Notes: generated by a model from the sequence alone, not told the origin. Counted from the stretch's first letter, positions 51,062-61,168 are shown. The stretch: DNA of 64,000 nt from 66-474 sp035249175 (GCA_035249175.1 DATFGT010000013.1:1-64000); one strand, 5' to 3'. Numbers and translations are program-made.

Positions 51062-52079
51062 GTTCGACTCGCCTGAGATCGGCTTCCACCATCATCCGGC
51101 ACAGGTCTTCCAGCGAAGTCTTGGCTTGCCAGCCCAGCACCTCGCGCGCATGCGCCGCATCGCCGATCAGCATGTCCACTTCGGCCGGACGGTAGAACTT
51201 CGGGTTGATCCTGACCGCCACCCTGCCCGTGTCGGTGCGGATGCCGGTTTCATCCTGGTCCTTGCCCCTCCACTCGATGTCGATGCCCACGGCCTTGAAT
51301 GCCAGCGTCGCGAAGTCACGCACGGTCTCGGCGCGACCCGTTGCCAGCACGAACGTATCGGGCGCCTCGGCCTGCAGCATCCGCCACATGCCTTCCACAT
51401 ATTCCGCGGCATAGCCCCAGTCCCGCTTGGCATCGAGATTGCCGAGTTCCAGCAGCTCCTGTTTGTCCAACTTGATCCGCGCCACCGCGTCGGTAATCTT
51501 GCGCGTCACGAACTCGCGCCCGCGCAGCGGCGATTCGTGGTTGAACAGGATTCCGCTGGCACCGAAAATGCCAAATGATTCGCGGTAATTGACCGTGCTC
51601 CAGTGCGCGAACAGCTTGGCCACGCCATAGGGACTCCGCGGCCAGAACATCGTGTGTTCGTTCTGCGGCACCGCCTGAACCTTGCCGAACATTTCCGAAG
51701 TGGATGCTTGATAGAAGCGCGTATCCGGCTTCACCGTGCGGATGGCGTCCAGCAGATTCAGCGCGCCCAGCCCCGTGATCTGCGCGGTGGTGGTCGGCTG
51801 TTCGAACGAGACGCCGACAAAACTTTGCGCGGCGAGGTTGTAGACCTCGTCCGGGCGTGCCTTCTCGATCAACCGCAGGCTGCAACCGGGATCGGTGAGG
51901 TCGTATTCGACCAATTCGAGGTTCGGGTGTACGGCAATGCCGAGTTCCTGCATCCGCCAGAAATTCACCGAGCTGGTGCGCCGGTAGGCCCCATAAACCT
52001 TGTAACCCTTCTCGAGCAGCAACTCGACGAGATAGGCGCCGTCCTGCCCGGACACCCCGGTGATCAATGCTGTTTTCAT
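51045..52079 (-). CDS. gmd: GDP-mannose 4,6-dehydratase
   Basis: Gmd converts GDP-mannose to GDP-4-keto-6-deoxymannose. The 344-residue SDR protein has TGVSGQDGAYLVELLLEKGY, YNLAAQSFVGVSFEQP, the STSEMFG segment with the catalytic Thr/Ser-Glu and YGVAKLFAHW (YxxxK), plus NHESPLRGREFVTRKIT. Its ATG overlaps the end of the GT2 gene by 4 bases. Order GT2-gmd-rmd. Confidence 0.95.
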   Translation of the reverse strand: MKTALITGVSGQDGAYLVELLLEKGYKVYGAYRRTSSVNFWRMQELGIAVHPNLELVEYDLTDPGCSLRLIEKARPDEVYNLAAQSFVGVSFEQPTTTAQITGLGALNLLDAIRTVKPDTRFYQASTSEMFGKVQAVPQNEHTMFWPRSPYGVAKLFAHWSTVNYRESFGIFGASGILFNHESPLRGREFVTRKITDAVARIKLDKQELLELGNLDAKRDWGYAAEYVEGMWRMLQAEAPDTFVLATGRAETVRDFATLAFKAVGIDIEWRGKDQDETGIRTDTGRVAVRINPKFYRPAEVDMLIGDAAHAREVLGWQAKTSLEDLCRMMVEADLRRVERGVSF

Positions 52080-52912
52080 GACTTCCTCGTTGCGCCCGTA
52101 TCCTGGTTCGCCGCGGATCGCGACCGCCCATTGTGCCAGCCATCGCCGCCCGACGCGCGTTGCAGCAGCCACAGCCGCGCGAATTTTTCGCGCACGTAAT
52201 CGGCTTCCATGCAGGCAAATACAAATCCGCGCCAGCCATCCAGGAATCCCGCGCGCAATACGTAACCGCGCAGGAAACGCCACGCAGGATTCACCACCAG
52301 GTTGCGCAAACGGGCGCGTCGGCCACTCGTCTGCATGTACGCGGCCATCATCGCGGCGTAGCGCCGGTAACGCGCGAGCTGGTCGTCGAGCGAACGATAG
52401 GCGACGTGTTCCAGGTCGCCGCCCAGCGTCAGTACATTGCCCTCCACCACTGCGTGTTCGTGGATTTCGCGCCCCGCGCGCCAGCCGCCGCGGCGACGAT
52501 CGAACAGGCGCAACACCCGATCGGGATAAGCATTGCCGTGGCGCAGGAACGCGCCGAAATATTCGGTGCAGCGCGCGAAACGGTAGCCGGCGGCGTCGGC
52601 GAAGCCCGTATCGCGCACGGCTTCGATCGAGGCACGCAAGGACGCCGTCACGCGCTCGTCCGCATCGAGGCACAGCACCCAATCGTGCCGAGCCTCGCTC
52701 ACCGCGAAATCCTTTTGTGCCCGAAAACCCTCGAACGCGTGCTCGATCACACGCGCACCTTGCGCCGCAACGATCTCGCGGGTCCCATCAACGGAACCCG
52801 AATCGACCACCATGACCTCATCGCAAAACGCGAGCGACTCGAGGCAGGCGGCGATACGATCGGCTTCATTGAGCGTGATCACGCACGCCGAGATGCGGGG
52901 ACGTTCGGGCAT
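52076..52912 (-). CDS. GT2 glycosyltransferase (LPS core type)
   Basis: The 278-residue GT-A enzyme has CVITLNEADRIAACLESL, DSGSVDGTREIV and the metal-binding CLDADERV (DxD). The C-terminal part (RYRRYAAMMAAY, NPAWRFLRGYVLRAGFLDG) resembles the WaaE/KdtX-like branch that decorates lipopolysaccharide cores. ATG 52912 is chosen. It is first in GT2-gmd-rmd and diverges from the GT9 gene. Confidence 0.87.
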   Translation of the reverse strand: MPERPRISACVITLNEADRIAACLESLAFCDEVMVVDSGSVDGTREIVAAQGARVIEHAFEGFRAQKDFAVSEARHDWVLCLDADERVTASLRASIEAVRDTGFADAAGYRFARCTEYFGAFLRHGNAYPDRVLRLFDRRRGGWRAGREIHEHAVVEGNVLTLGGDLEHVAYRSLDDQLARYRRYAAMMAAYMQTSGRRARLRNLVVNPAWRFLRGYVLRAGFLDGWRGFVFACMEADYVREKFARLWLLQRASGGDGWHNGRSRSAANQDTGATRKS

Positions 52913-53015
52913 GGCCGGGAAAATATCGCGTGGATTCAGCGAGTGTAATGCGTGACAGAGAAAGACTGCCGACAGGCAATTGCGCGAAACTCGCGCGCCG
53001 TCCGCAAGGCCAATC

Positions 53016-54077
53016 ATGCCCACCGATTTCGCTCCGCCCCTCGTGATCCGTTTCGGCGCCTTCGGTGACATGGTGTTGCTGACGCCGCTGTTGCGCCTGC
53101 TGCACCGTCGCTATGGGCAGGCCTGCCGGGTGCTGGGTTCGGGCAGGTGGCTGGAGCCTTTGTTCGCGGGCCATCCGGACGCAAGTGCCGCGCTGAAGCT
53201 TGCCAGCCGCAAGCGTCCATACTGGCTTGACTCAAGCCAGCGAAACCTGGTCGCGCGGCTGCGCGCCGAGCCGCCCGGGCCAGTGTACGTGTGCGACGAC
53301 TGGTCGATCGCCAAGATTCGATGGTTGCTGCAGCGCGCGCGCATCCCCGAAGATCATTGTGTGTTCGCCAATCCCGATTGCATGCTGCGCGAGGGCGAAC
53401 ACTGGATCGACCGTTGGCACCGCTTCGGCGCGATGACGCCTGCGGCATTCGCGGGCGCGCCGCCCCCCGGCGCGCTCGACCCAACGGAAGCACCGTGCAT
53501 TCCGATTCACCCCGCCGACCGCGCCGACTTGCAGCAATGGCTGCGCGCGCGCGGCTTCGACGACGCGCCGCTGGTGCTGCTGCAGCCCGGCAACAAGCGC
53601 ACCCTGAAACGCGGCCGTGCAGGCCAGCTCGGCGACGACAAGCAGTGGCCGCTGGCCAACTGGGTTGGCGTGATCGATGCGATGCTCGCGCGCCGCCCCG
53701 ACGCGAAAATCATCCTGTGCGGCGCGCCGCCCGAAGCCGCGTTGCTGCGACAGATCGCCGAAGCCGCGCGGTCCGATCGGGTGCTCGCCGCCGGCGACGA
53801 ATTGCCGCTGCCACGCCTGCTGGCCTTGTGCGAGCACGCGGCGGCGATGATTTCCATCGACACCGGTCCCGCTCAGGCTGCCGCGGCGCTCGGCTGCCCC
53901 GTGATCGTGCTGTACGGCGCCCAACCACCGTCGCTGTGGCTGCCGCGCAGTCCGACCAACAGCGCGGTCGTTGCCCTCGGTGGCCTGCCGCGGCGAAACC
54001 GCGTGGACCAGATCCCGCTGGACGAAGTGGTCGCTGCGTGGCGGGCGCTGTCTTTGCGCGAAGCCGCGCACGCCTGA
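53016..54077 (+). CDS. GT9 glycosyltransferase (heptosyltransferase family)
   Basis: The 353-residue protein has the heptosyltransferase-family start VIRFGAFGDMVLLTPLL, LVLLQPGN with the donor site and a C-terminal SIDTGPAQAAAALGCPVIVLYG, as in WaaC/WaaF/RfaF. Several residues used by WaaC itself cannot be checked here, so the sugar may not be heptose. ATG 53016 is preferred over the upstream frame. Confidence 0.83.
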   Translation: MPTDFAPPLVIRFGAFGDMVLLTPLLRLLHRRYGQACRVLGSGRWLEPLFAGHPDASAALKLASRKRPYWLDSSQRNLVARLRAEPPGPVYVCDDWSIAKIRWLLQRARIPEDHCVFANPDCMLREGEHWIDRWHRFGAMTPAAFAGAPPPGALDPTEAPCIPIHPADRADLQQWLRARGFDDAPLVLLQPGNKRTLKRGRAGQLGDDKQWPLANWVGVIDAMLARRPDAKIILCGAPPEAALLRQIAEAARSDRVLAAGDELPLPRLLALCEHAAAMISIDTGPAQAAAALGCPVIVLYGAQPPSLWLPRSPTNSAVVALGGLPRRNRVDQIPLDEVVAAWRALSLREAAHA

Positions 54078-54132
54078 TGCGCCGGGTGCATCCATTACAC
54101 TTGCGCGGCACCACGGCGCACCGAATGCATAC

Positions 54133-55839
54133 GTGACCGACGCTCTCTACGCCCTCACCGAACGCCTGCGCAGCCTGTTGTGGTGGTTGCCGTTGTACCT
54201 TCTGGTTGCGCTGATCGCGATTTTCCTGCAACCGCCGATCCCACTGCATTCCACCCGTGCGCTGGCGGTGGCGTGGGACATGTGGACGCATCACCAATTC
54301 TGGGTACCGCACATCAACGGTGCGCCGTATTCCGAAAAGGCGCCGTTGTTGTTCTGGCTGATCCACGCAGGCTGGGCGGTATTTGGCGTCAACGACGTGT
54401 GGCCTCGCGTGCTGATGGTGCTGATCGGCGCCGCGCAGTTGATCCTCGCGCAGGCGCTGGCGAGACGACTGTTTCCGGAACACGCGTGGGTCGCGCGCTC
54501 CACGCCTTGGCTGCTGCTGGCGCTGTCGTTCGGATTCCTCTACGGCCTGCAGATCATGTACGACGGCCTGCTGGCCGTGTGGGTGTTGTGCGCGATGTTG
54601 TGCCTCACGACGGGTCCGCGCCGCGCGAAGCCGCGCTGGGTCGGATTCGCAATCTGCATCGGGCTCGGACTGCTGACGAAGGGTCCGGTGATGCTGGTGC
54701 ATGTGCTACCGGTATGGCTGCTGGGTCCGTGGTGGAGCCTTTATGCGCGCGAGCGGCGCGCACGTTGGTACGGATTCGGGCTGGCTGCCATGATCGGTGG
54801 CTGCATCATGCTGGCGGCGTGGGTGCTGCCGGCGATCCACCTGAGCGGAGGCAGCTACACGCACAATCTTCTCTACAAGCAAACCGGCGGGCGCGTGGTC
54901 AACGCGTTCATCCACAAGCGGCCGTTCTGGTGGTACGTGCCGTGGATCGCGGTGCTGCTGTTTCCGTTCGTGCTGTGGCCACGCATGTGGGCGGCGATTG
55001 CGTCGCTGCGTCGCCCCTTGCAACCCGGCGTGCGGTTGGTGCTTGCGTGGCTGGTGTGCGCGTTCATGATCTTCAGTGCCTTCAGTGGCAAACAGAGTTA
55101 TTACCTGGTGCCGGAGTTGCCGGCGGCCGCAATCCTGATGGCCGCGGCGATTGCCGGGTTGCGCGCGCGCGAGGGCCAGCTCGCGCGCACCGCCTGGCTG
55201 GGCGCGTGGCCGCTGGCAATCGGGGCATTTGCACTGGCGGCGTTGTTGTTCGGCCTGCCGCTGATCGGGAAGGCCGAACTGCACAGTCACTGGTTGCGCG
55301 ATTTCGCTCCGGTCAGCGCGTCGTTCGGCGTGCTGTATCTGTTGCTCGGGGTGTTCGTGCTGTTGCCGGGACGCGGCAAGCTGCGCCGCATTGCCGCTGC
55401 CAGCCTGATCGGCACCGCCGGCGCTTATGCGCTGTTTGCATTGGCGCTGTATCCCGCGTTCGACATGCGGCCCGCCTCCAAACTGCTGGCGCACGCCGAA
55501 GCCGAAGGCCATGCGATCGGCAATCTCGGCATCTACGACGGACAGTTCGAATTCATGGGCCGGATGACCCAGCCCATCGATCGGTTGTACGAAGGCCAGT
55601 TCCTGCAGGACTGGGCAGCAAAACATCCGCGTGGCCTGGTAATCGACTACCCCGAACGGCTCGATGCCAACGACTTGCGTTATGCGCGTCTGGTGCAACC
55701 GTATCGGGGCACCTGGATGGTGATCTGGAACGCGCCGACGCTGGCGACGCTCCGCCGTGGCCAACAGCCACCCGAGCAATTCACGCCCACGGTGTTGCTG
55801 CCGGCGCCGAACTACTGGCGTTATGCCCAGGTCCACTGA
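54133..55839 (+). CDS. GT39-like membrane glycosyltransferase, second copy
   Basis: The 568-residue protein is another ArnT-like membrane protein with about a dozen membrane segments; the loop-1 region reads NGAPYSEKAPLLFWLIHAGWAVFG, and SGKQSYYLVPELPAA aligns with the ArnT-type motif of the first copy. It is probably a polyprenyl-phosphate-sugar-dependent transferase. The start is GTG 54133. The stop overlaps the TPR gene start by 17 bases. Confidence 0.8.
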   Translation: MTDALYALTERLRSLLWWLPLYLLVALIAIFLQPPIPLHSTRALAVAWDMWTHHQFWVPHINGAPYSEKAPLLFWLIHAGWAVFGVNDVWPRVLMVLIGAAQLILAQALARRLFPEHAWVARSTPWLLLALSFGFLYGLQIMYDGLLAVWVLCAMLCLTTGPRRAKPRWVGFAICIGLGLLTKGPVMLVHVLPVWLLGPWWSLYARERRARWYGFGLAAMIGGCIMLAAWVLPAIHLSGGSYTHNLLYKQTGGRVVNAFIHKRPFWWYVPWIAVLLFPFVLWPRMWAAIASLRRPLQPGVRLVLAWLVCAFMIFSAFSGKQSYYLVPELPAAAILMAAAIAGLRAREGQLARTAWLGAWPLAIGAFALAALLFGLPLIGKAELHSHWLRDFAPVSASFGVLYLLLGVFVLLPGRGKLRRIAAASLIGTAGAYALFALALYPAFDMRPASKLLAHAEAEGHAIGNLGIYDGQFEFMGRMTQPIDRLYEGQFLQDWAAKHPRGLVIDYPERLDANDLRYARLVQPYRGTWMVIWNAPTLATLRRGQQPPEQFTPTVLLPAPNYWRYAQVH

Positions 55840-56155
55840 ACGGATCGAAGCGCTGCGCGCGCAACTCGGCGGCCCGCGCGACGGCGCGCTGTTGCGTTAC
55901 TCGCTGGGCGCGGCATTGCTCGAAGCCGGTGATCCGACCGAAGCAATCGTGCACCTGCGCGACGCGCTCGAGTCCGATGTGAACTATTCCGCTGCTTGGA
56001 AACTGCTGGGCAGGGCCTGTTTGCACGCGGGTGATGCACAAGCCGCCGCCGATGCGTGGCGCCGCGGGATCGCGGCAGCGGAAGCCCGCGGCGACATGCA
56101 GGCCGCGAAGGAAATGCGGGTGTTCCTGAAGCGGCTCGATCGCGAAGCCGGCTGA
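55823..56155 (+). CDS. Small TPR-like protein
   Basis: The 110-residue protein has two tetratricopeptide-like helix pairs: YSLGAALLEAGDPTEAIVHL and WKLLGRACLHAGDAQAADAW-type text. No signal peptide is seen. It lies last in the glycan cluster and probably acts as a protein-protein adaptor, but I cannot name the partner. Confidence 0.72.
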   Translation: MPRSTERIEALRAQLGGPRDGALLRYSLGAALLEAGDPTEAIVHLRDALESDVNYSAAWKLLGRACLHAGDAQAAADAWRRGIAAAEARGDMQAAKEMRVFLKRLDREAG

Positions 56156-56179
56156 AGATGCGCGGGGCTGGAACTCCGA

Positions 56180-59100
56180 TCAATCCGGTGCGAACAACGC
56201 GTCCAGATCGGCCTCGTCGAACTTCAGCTTGTCGCGGGTGCCGCCGCCTTCCAGCACCGCCTGTGCCAGTTCGGCCTTGCGCGCCTTCAGGTCCTCGATG
56301 CGTTCCTCGACCGTGTCGGCGCAGATCAGTCGATACACGAACACCGGTTTGTCCTGCCCGATCCGGTGTGCGCGGTCGGCGGCCTGGGTTTCAGCGGCGG
56401 GATTCCACCACGGGTCGTAGTGGATCACGGTATCGGCCGCGGTGAGGTTCAAGCCCACGCCGCCCGCCTTCAGCGACAGCAGGAACAATGGCACCTCGCC
56501 ATCCTGGAACTTGCGCACGGGCTCGGCGCGATCGCGGGTGTCGCCCGTCAGCGTGACGTAGTGCAAGTGCCGGCGGTTCAACTCGCGCGCGATCAGCGCC
56601 AGCATTTCGGTGAATTGCGAAAACAGCAGCACACGCCGACCTTCGCTCAGGAGGTCGGGCAGCATGTCCATCAGCAGTTCCAGCTTGGCCGACTCGCGCA
56701 CGCTGCGCGCGGATTCGAGCTTGACCAGGCGTGGATCGCAACAGGTCTGGCGCAGTTTAAGCAGCGCGTCCAGCACGATGATGCCGCTGTGCTCAAGACC
56801 GCGCTGGCGCACCACTTCGCGCACTTCCTCGCCCAGTGACACGCGCAGCGAGTCGTACAGTTCGCGCTGCTTACCCGACAGCACCACGCGACGCGCGATC
56901 TCGGTCTTTGCCGGCAGCTCCTTCACGACTTGCACCTTGGTGCGGCGCAGGATGAACGGCGCGATCCGGTGGTTGAGGCGCGCCTGGCAGTCGGCGTCGG
57001 CTTGGCGCTCGATCGGAATGCGGTAGTGGCGGCGGAACGAACCTTCGTCGCCGAGCAGTCCCGGCACCGCCAGATCAACCTGCGACCACAACTCACCCAA
57101 GTGGTTTTCCAGCGGCGTGCCGGTCATGCACACGCGACGCTTTGCGCCGATCGACAGCAACGCGCGACGGGCCTGCGTGCGCGGATTCTTCACCTGCTGC
57201 GCCTCGTCCAGCACCACCAGCGCGAATGGCTGTTCGCGCAGCACGGAAAGATCGCGCGGCAGCAGCGCGTAACTGGTCAGGATGATGTCGTGGCCGGCGA
57301 GGCGATCGAAACTCTTGACACGCTCGGGTCCGTGCAATGTCAGCACTTTCAGTGACGGCGCGAAGCGCGCGGTTTCCGCCTGCCAATTCGGGATCAGGCT
57401 GGTGGGCGCAACGATCAACGCGGGCTGCGTGAGGGCCGAGTTCTGCTTCAGTGCCAGGATGTGCGCGAGCAACTGCACGGTCTTGCCGAGGCCCATGTCG
57501 TCGGCCAGCACACCACCGAGGCCGGCATCGGCCAGCGCGTTCAACCAGCGCAGCCCTTCGCGCTGGTACGGGCGCAATTCGCCAACCAGACCCTCGGGGA
57601 CCGCATCGGAGGCGTGCGCGGCGGCTTCGCGCAGACGCGTGGTGAAGCCGGTCAGGTCCTTCGGCGCGTCCAGCTTGCCGTTCCTGGGCAACGCGTTTTC
57701 GAATTCTTCCAGGCGCCCCGCCTGCACACGGGGCAACCGCAATTTGTCGCGCGGATGCGCAAGATATTCGGCCAGCGGCGCCAGCAGCTTGCGCAGGGTC
57801 GCCAGCGGCACCGCGACGCGGCGGCGGTCGTCCACCGGCGCGTACCACACCGCGTCTTTCGTTTCGTTTTCGGGCGCGGTCAGCGACAGCGTGTGTTCGG
57901 ACAACGCGCGCACCACGGTGGGCAGCAGGTTCACACGCTTGCCTTCGACCTCGATGCCCATCTCGAACTCGAAGGCTTCGCCACCATCGTCGACGTGCGC
58001 CACGCCGTACCAGCGGGGCGGGCCTTCCAGCACCTCGAACGGAAAACTGGACGCGTACTCCACTGCGAAATCATCGTGCTCCAGCTTTTCGCGCAGGCCC
58101 AGCCAGCGCGCGGGTGTATTCACCTCCAACGCACCGGCATAGCCTTTGCCGGGGAACACCCAGGCGTCTTCGGGCAAGGCGTCGGCCATGTCCCACGGCA
58201 GCCCTTCGCAATCGACCGCGGGCGCGAGGCCAAACGTTTCCAGTCGTTCCATCCGCGCCAGTTCTTCCGCGCGCCTGCGAACGATCTCCACCAGCCTGCC
58301 ATTGCGCACACGCCGTACGATGGCCTCGCCGCCGCGTCCGGGCAGGCGTTCGCCGCCGTAGTCGAACGCGAGCCGTGCATACGCGAGCGGCGGCGTGCCT
58401 GCGCCGATGCGCGCGTGACGGGTCAGCGCCTGGAAAATCATCACCGGCTTGGGCGCGAGATCCGCGCGCTGCACGGCGTCGAATGCCTGCGGCGCGGGAA
58501 TACGCGCGGCCCACGGCGAAGCCGACACCCGCTCGGCCAGCCTTTCGGCATGCTCCGGCGCCAGCGGCGGAGCTTCGATCAGCGCCACCTCCGCAGCCTC
58601 GGCATCCAGCGGGCCAAGTTCGGCGCGTTCCGGATCGAGGTACCACAAGCCGCCGACACGGATCAGGCGCTGGTGCGCCGGCAGCTTCGGCAGCAGGCGT
58701 TGGCGCCCATCGCGCTCGAGTTGCCAATTCCATTCCAGCGGACGTGGCTTGCCGAGCGACAGGCGCAGGCCGGCAACGCCGCCCAACAGGCTCGGCGAAT
58801 CGGCCAGGATTTCCCGTAGCAATGCATCCCCGAACGCTCCCGCCAAGTGAGCGTAGGTGCGCCCCTTGCGCTGGGTTTGCGGCAGGCCCAGCACGCTGGC
58901 CGCGAGGCGAGTTTCGGCTTCGGACAGGCCGGCGTTCAGCAGCTGCCTCGAATCCAGCGGCACCGCGCGGCCGAGCCGCCCCTTCGCCACGATCTCCAGC
59001 AGCACGGGCGCAATCTCGACGCGCGATACCGGCGGTTCGTCCTGAAGCAGTTCCAGCAGGAAGCCGAGCGTGGACGCGTTGCCGGTGTCGGCGTCACCAC

Positions 59101-59209
59101 CCGCCGCCGCGAGCAGGCGCGTCCACTCGGTCGGCAACGACGTCGCCGCCACTGGTTTCCCCACGGTGCGTCCGACCGGTGCTTCGCCCTGATTGCTGCG
59201 GTGTTGCAT
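56180..59209 (-). CDS. SNF2-family ATP-dependent helicase
   Basis: The 1009-residue protein has a 500-residue N-terminal extension, then a Swi2/Snf2 ATPase: GVLADDMGLGKTVQLLAHIL (Walker A), VLDEAQQVKN (DEAQ box), MTGTPLENHLGELWS and the helicase C lobe (LFSQFTEMLAL, LSLKAGGVGLNLTAAD, AADRAHRIGQ). No Zn-chelating SWIM motif CxCxnCxH is seen. Such stand-alone bacterial Snf2 enzymes likely remodel nucleoprotein or RNA polymerase complexes. It converges on the TPR gene. Confidence 0.88.
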   Translation of the reverse strand: MQHRSNQGEAPVGRTVGKPVAATSLPTEWTRLLAAAGGDADTGNASTLGFLLELLQDEPPVSRVEIAPVLLEIVAKGRLGRAVPLDSRQLLNAGLSEAETRLAASVLGLPQTQRKGRTYAHLAGAFGDALLREILADSPSLLGGVAGLRLSLGKPRPLEWNWQLERDGRQRLLPKLPAHQRLIRVGGLWYLDPERAELGPLDAEAAEVALIEAPPLAPEHAERLAERVSASPWAARIPAPQAFDAVQRADLAPKPVMIFQALTRHARIGAGTPPLAYARLAFDYGGERLPGRGGEAIVRRVRNGRLVEIVRRRAEELARMERLETFGLAPAVDCEGLPWDMADALPEDAWVFPGKGYAGALEVNTPARWLGLREKLEHDDFAVEYASSFPFEVLEGPPRWYGVAHVDDGGEAFEFEMGIEVEGKRVNLLPTVVRALSEHTLSLTAPENETKDAVWYAPVDDRRRVAVPLATLRKLLAPLAEYLAHPRDKLRLPRVQAGRLEEFENALPRNGKLDAPKDLTGFTTRLREAAAHASDAVPEGLVGELRPYQREGLRWLNALADAGLGGVLADDMGLGKTVQLLAHILALKQNSALTQPALIVAPTSLIPNWQAETARFAPSLKVLTLHGPERVKSFDRLAGHDIILTSYALLPRDLSVLREQPFALVVLDEAQQVKNPRTQARRALLSIGAKRRVCMTGTPLENHLGELWSQVDLAVPGLLGDEGSFRRHYRIPIERQADADCQARLNHRIAPFILRRTKVQVVKELPAKTEIARRVVLSGKQRELYDSLRVSLGEEVREVVRQRGLEHSGIIVLDALLKLRQTCCDPRLVKLESARSVRESAKLELLMDMLPDLLSEGRRVLLFSQFTEMLALIARELNRRHLHYVTLTGDTRDRAEPVRKFQDGEVPLFLLSLKAGGVGLNLTAADTVIHYDPWWNPAAETQAADRAHRIGQDKPVFVYRLICADTVEERIEDLKARKAELAQAVLEGGGTRDKLKFDEADLDALFAPD

Positions 59210-59256
59210 GCCCCGAGAGTTCCGCTACCGAAAAGGCTCAAGCATACAGGTACTTT

Positions 59257-59372
59257 TGCGATCATCCATGATCGCTGCCTCGCCCAACCAACGAGATCGC
59301 GGCGGCGCATCCGCCCAATGGGCACCAGAGCGGCCTTCCGTGGCCTGACTTCTCACAACAGCGGCTTCGAAG
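59257..59372 (-). repeat. Two-hairpin dispersed repeat, copy G
   Basis: Hairpin 2 is a perfect GCGATC/GATCGC around ATCCAT (59259-59276). Hairpin 1 is GGCC/GGCC around TTCCGT, then the TGACTTCTCACAACAGCGGC arm and CTTCGAA. It lies between the SNF2 and gpsA genes. Confidence 0.8.
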
Positions 59373-59395
59373 GGGACGCCGTCATCGCCGGGAAT

Positions 59396-60412
59396 TCAGT
59401 GGAACAGGCTTTCGGGATACTCGGGCTTGCGCTCGCGCGCCAGCAGCGATTGCAGTGCGTCGGTGGGCGTCATGTCGCCGCGTAGCACAGCCTGTACGCG
59501 TTGCGAGATCGGCAGATCCAGATCGTGCCGTTGCGCAAGCCGCATGACTTCGTCGGCGGTGACGGCGCCTTCGACGACCTGCCCGATATCGGCCAGCGCC
59601 TGCTTGAGCGGCACGCCGCGGCCCAGCGCAACCCCAAAGCGGTGGTTGCGGGAAAGGTCGCCCGTGCAGGTCAGCACCAAGTCGCCCAATCCCGCGAGCC
59701 CCATCAGCGTCTGGGCTTGGGCACCCAGGGCGGCGCCCAGCCGCAGCATCTCGTTCATCCCGCGGGTGATCAGGCCGGCGCGGGCGTTCAGGCCAAGCTG
59801 CATGCCGTCGGCGACGCCTGTCGCCACCGCCAGCACGTTCTTCATCGCCCCGCCGAGTTCCGCGCCCAGCATGTCGTTGCCGGTGTAGGCGCGGAAGGTA
59901 TTGCCGTGCAGCATCTCGGCCACACGGTGCGCGAACGCATCATCGCCGGAGTGCACGGTGACGGCGGTGGGCATGCCGGCCGCGACTTCGCGCGCAAACG
60001 ACGGCCCGGTGACCACCGCGGCCGGCGTGTCCGGCAAGCGTTCGGCCACCAGTTCGTGCAAGAAGCGTCCGGCGCCCGGCTCGAAACCCTTGGTCGCCCA
60101 CGCGTAGCCCGTGCCGGCTGGCAGCAAAGGCGCGGCATCGATCAGCACCTGCCGGAAAGCGTGGCTCGGCACCGCGACCAGCACGGCGTCGACGCCACGC
60201 AGCGCCTCGGCGAGGTCGGGCACGCATGCCAACTCGGCCGGCAATTCGAGATCCGGCAAATACTGCTGGTTGCGATGGCTGGTGGCGATGCGCGCCAAGG
60301 CTTCGGCATCTCGGCCCCAAAGGCGGGTCGCGATGCCATTGCCACACAACAGCGCCGCCAGCGCGGTGCCCCACGAGCCGGCGCCGAGAACGGCAACCGT
60401 CGCGCGAGACAT
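59396..60412 (-). CDS. gpsA: Glycerol-3-phosphate dehydrogenase [NAD(P)+]
   Basis: GpsA reduces dihydroxyacetone phosphate to sn-glycerol 3-phosphate for phospholipid synthesis. The 338-residue protein has VLGAGSWGTALAALL, the ATKGFEPG segment, a GPSFAREVA strand, the catalytic Lys in LGGAMKNVLAVA and GLAGLGDLVLTC. It is 4 bases downstream of secB, the same order as in many gammaproteobacteria. Confidence 0.96.
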   Translation of the reverse strand: MSRATVAVLGAGSWGTALAALLCGNGIATRLWGRDAEALARIATSHRNQQYLPDLELPAELACVPDLAEALRGVDAVLVAVPSHAFRQVLIDAAPLLPAGTGYAWATKGFEPGAGRFLHELVAERLPDTPAAVVTGPSFAREVAAGMPTAVTVHSGDDAFAHRVAEMLHGNTFRAYTGNDMLGAELGGAMKNVLAVATGVADGMQLGLNARAGLITRGMNEMLRLGAALGAQAQTLMGLAGLGDLVLTCTGDLSRNHRFGVALGRGVPLKQALADIGQVVEGAVTADEVMRLAQRHDLDLPISQRVQAVLRGDMTPTDALQSLLARERKPEYPESLFH

Positions 60413-60416
60413 GACG

Positions 60417-60920
60417 TCAGGCGTTCAAAGCAGGCTTGGTGTCGCCGCCGCCGATCTGCCCCTGCTGCTGGCGTTGCTGTTCGGCGTACAAGGCATCGAA
60501 ATTGATCGGTTGCAGCAGCAGTGGCGGGAAGCCACCGTTCAAGACCAGCTCGGAAATGGCCTGCCGCGCGAACGGGAACAGCACGTTCGGACAATACGTG
60601 GCCAGCACCACCGACAGGTTCTGCGGGTCGAAGCCCACGAACGAGAACACGCCGGCCTGATGCACTTCGGCCAGGTACGCGGTGCGCTCGTTCAGGGTGC
60701 AGGTGACCGTGAGGGTGAGCACCACCTCATAATTGTCGCCTTCCAGCGGGGTCGCCTTGTGGCTCAGGTTCAACTGGACCTGCGGCTGGCCCTCTTCCTG
60801 GAACACCTTGGGCGCATTCGGAACCTCGAACGAGACGTCGCGCGCGTAGATCTTCTGCAGCGCCATCTGCATCTGGGGGGCGGCTTGGCCGTTGCTTGCG
60901 GCCGGGGTCTCTTCTGCCAT
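60417..60920 (-). CDS. secB: Protein-export chaperone SecB
   Basis: SecB holds preproteins unfolded and delivers them to SecA. The 167-residue protein shows family hallmarks: LQKIYARDVSFEVPNAP, QLNLSHKATPLEGDNYEVVLTLTVT, LAEVHQAGVF and ATYCPNVLFPFARQ. The C-terminal tail is Gln-rich and ends in a charged segment. It is upstream of gpsA and diverges from rpmB. Confidence 0.96.
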   Translation of the reverse strand: MAEETPAASNGQAAPQMQMALQKIYARDVSFEVPNAPKVFQEEGQPQVQLNLSHKATPLEGDNYEVVLTLTVTCTLNERTAYLAEVHQAGVFSFVGFDPQNLSVVLATYCPNVLFPFARQAISELVLNGGFPPLLLQPINFDALYAEQQRQQQGQIGGGDTKPALNA

Positions 60921-61168
60921 GTTCTTGCAAGCTCCGCTGGGAAAGGGTCAAAGATTGCGAATTGTCCCACACCATCCGGTTTCATGCACGTTCCGGATTG
61001 CTCCGTGGCTTGCCGCCTGCTACATTAAGCGGCTGACTTCAAGCCGGCCCGGCCATCCGGGCATTCCGCGACGCGACGCGGGATCGACGCGGCAAATTCC
61101 GGTGCATCGCGTGAATCGAGCCGGGCCGAACTTCCGCGGGCCACGCGGATCACCATGAGGAGAATGCC

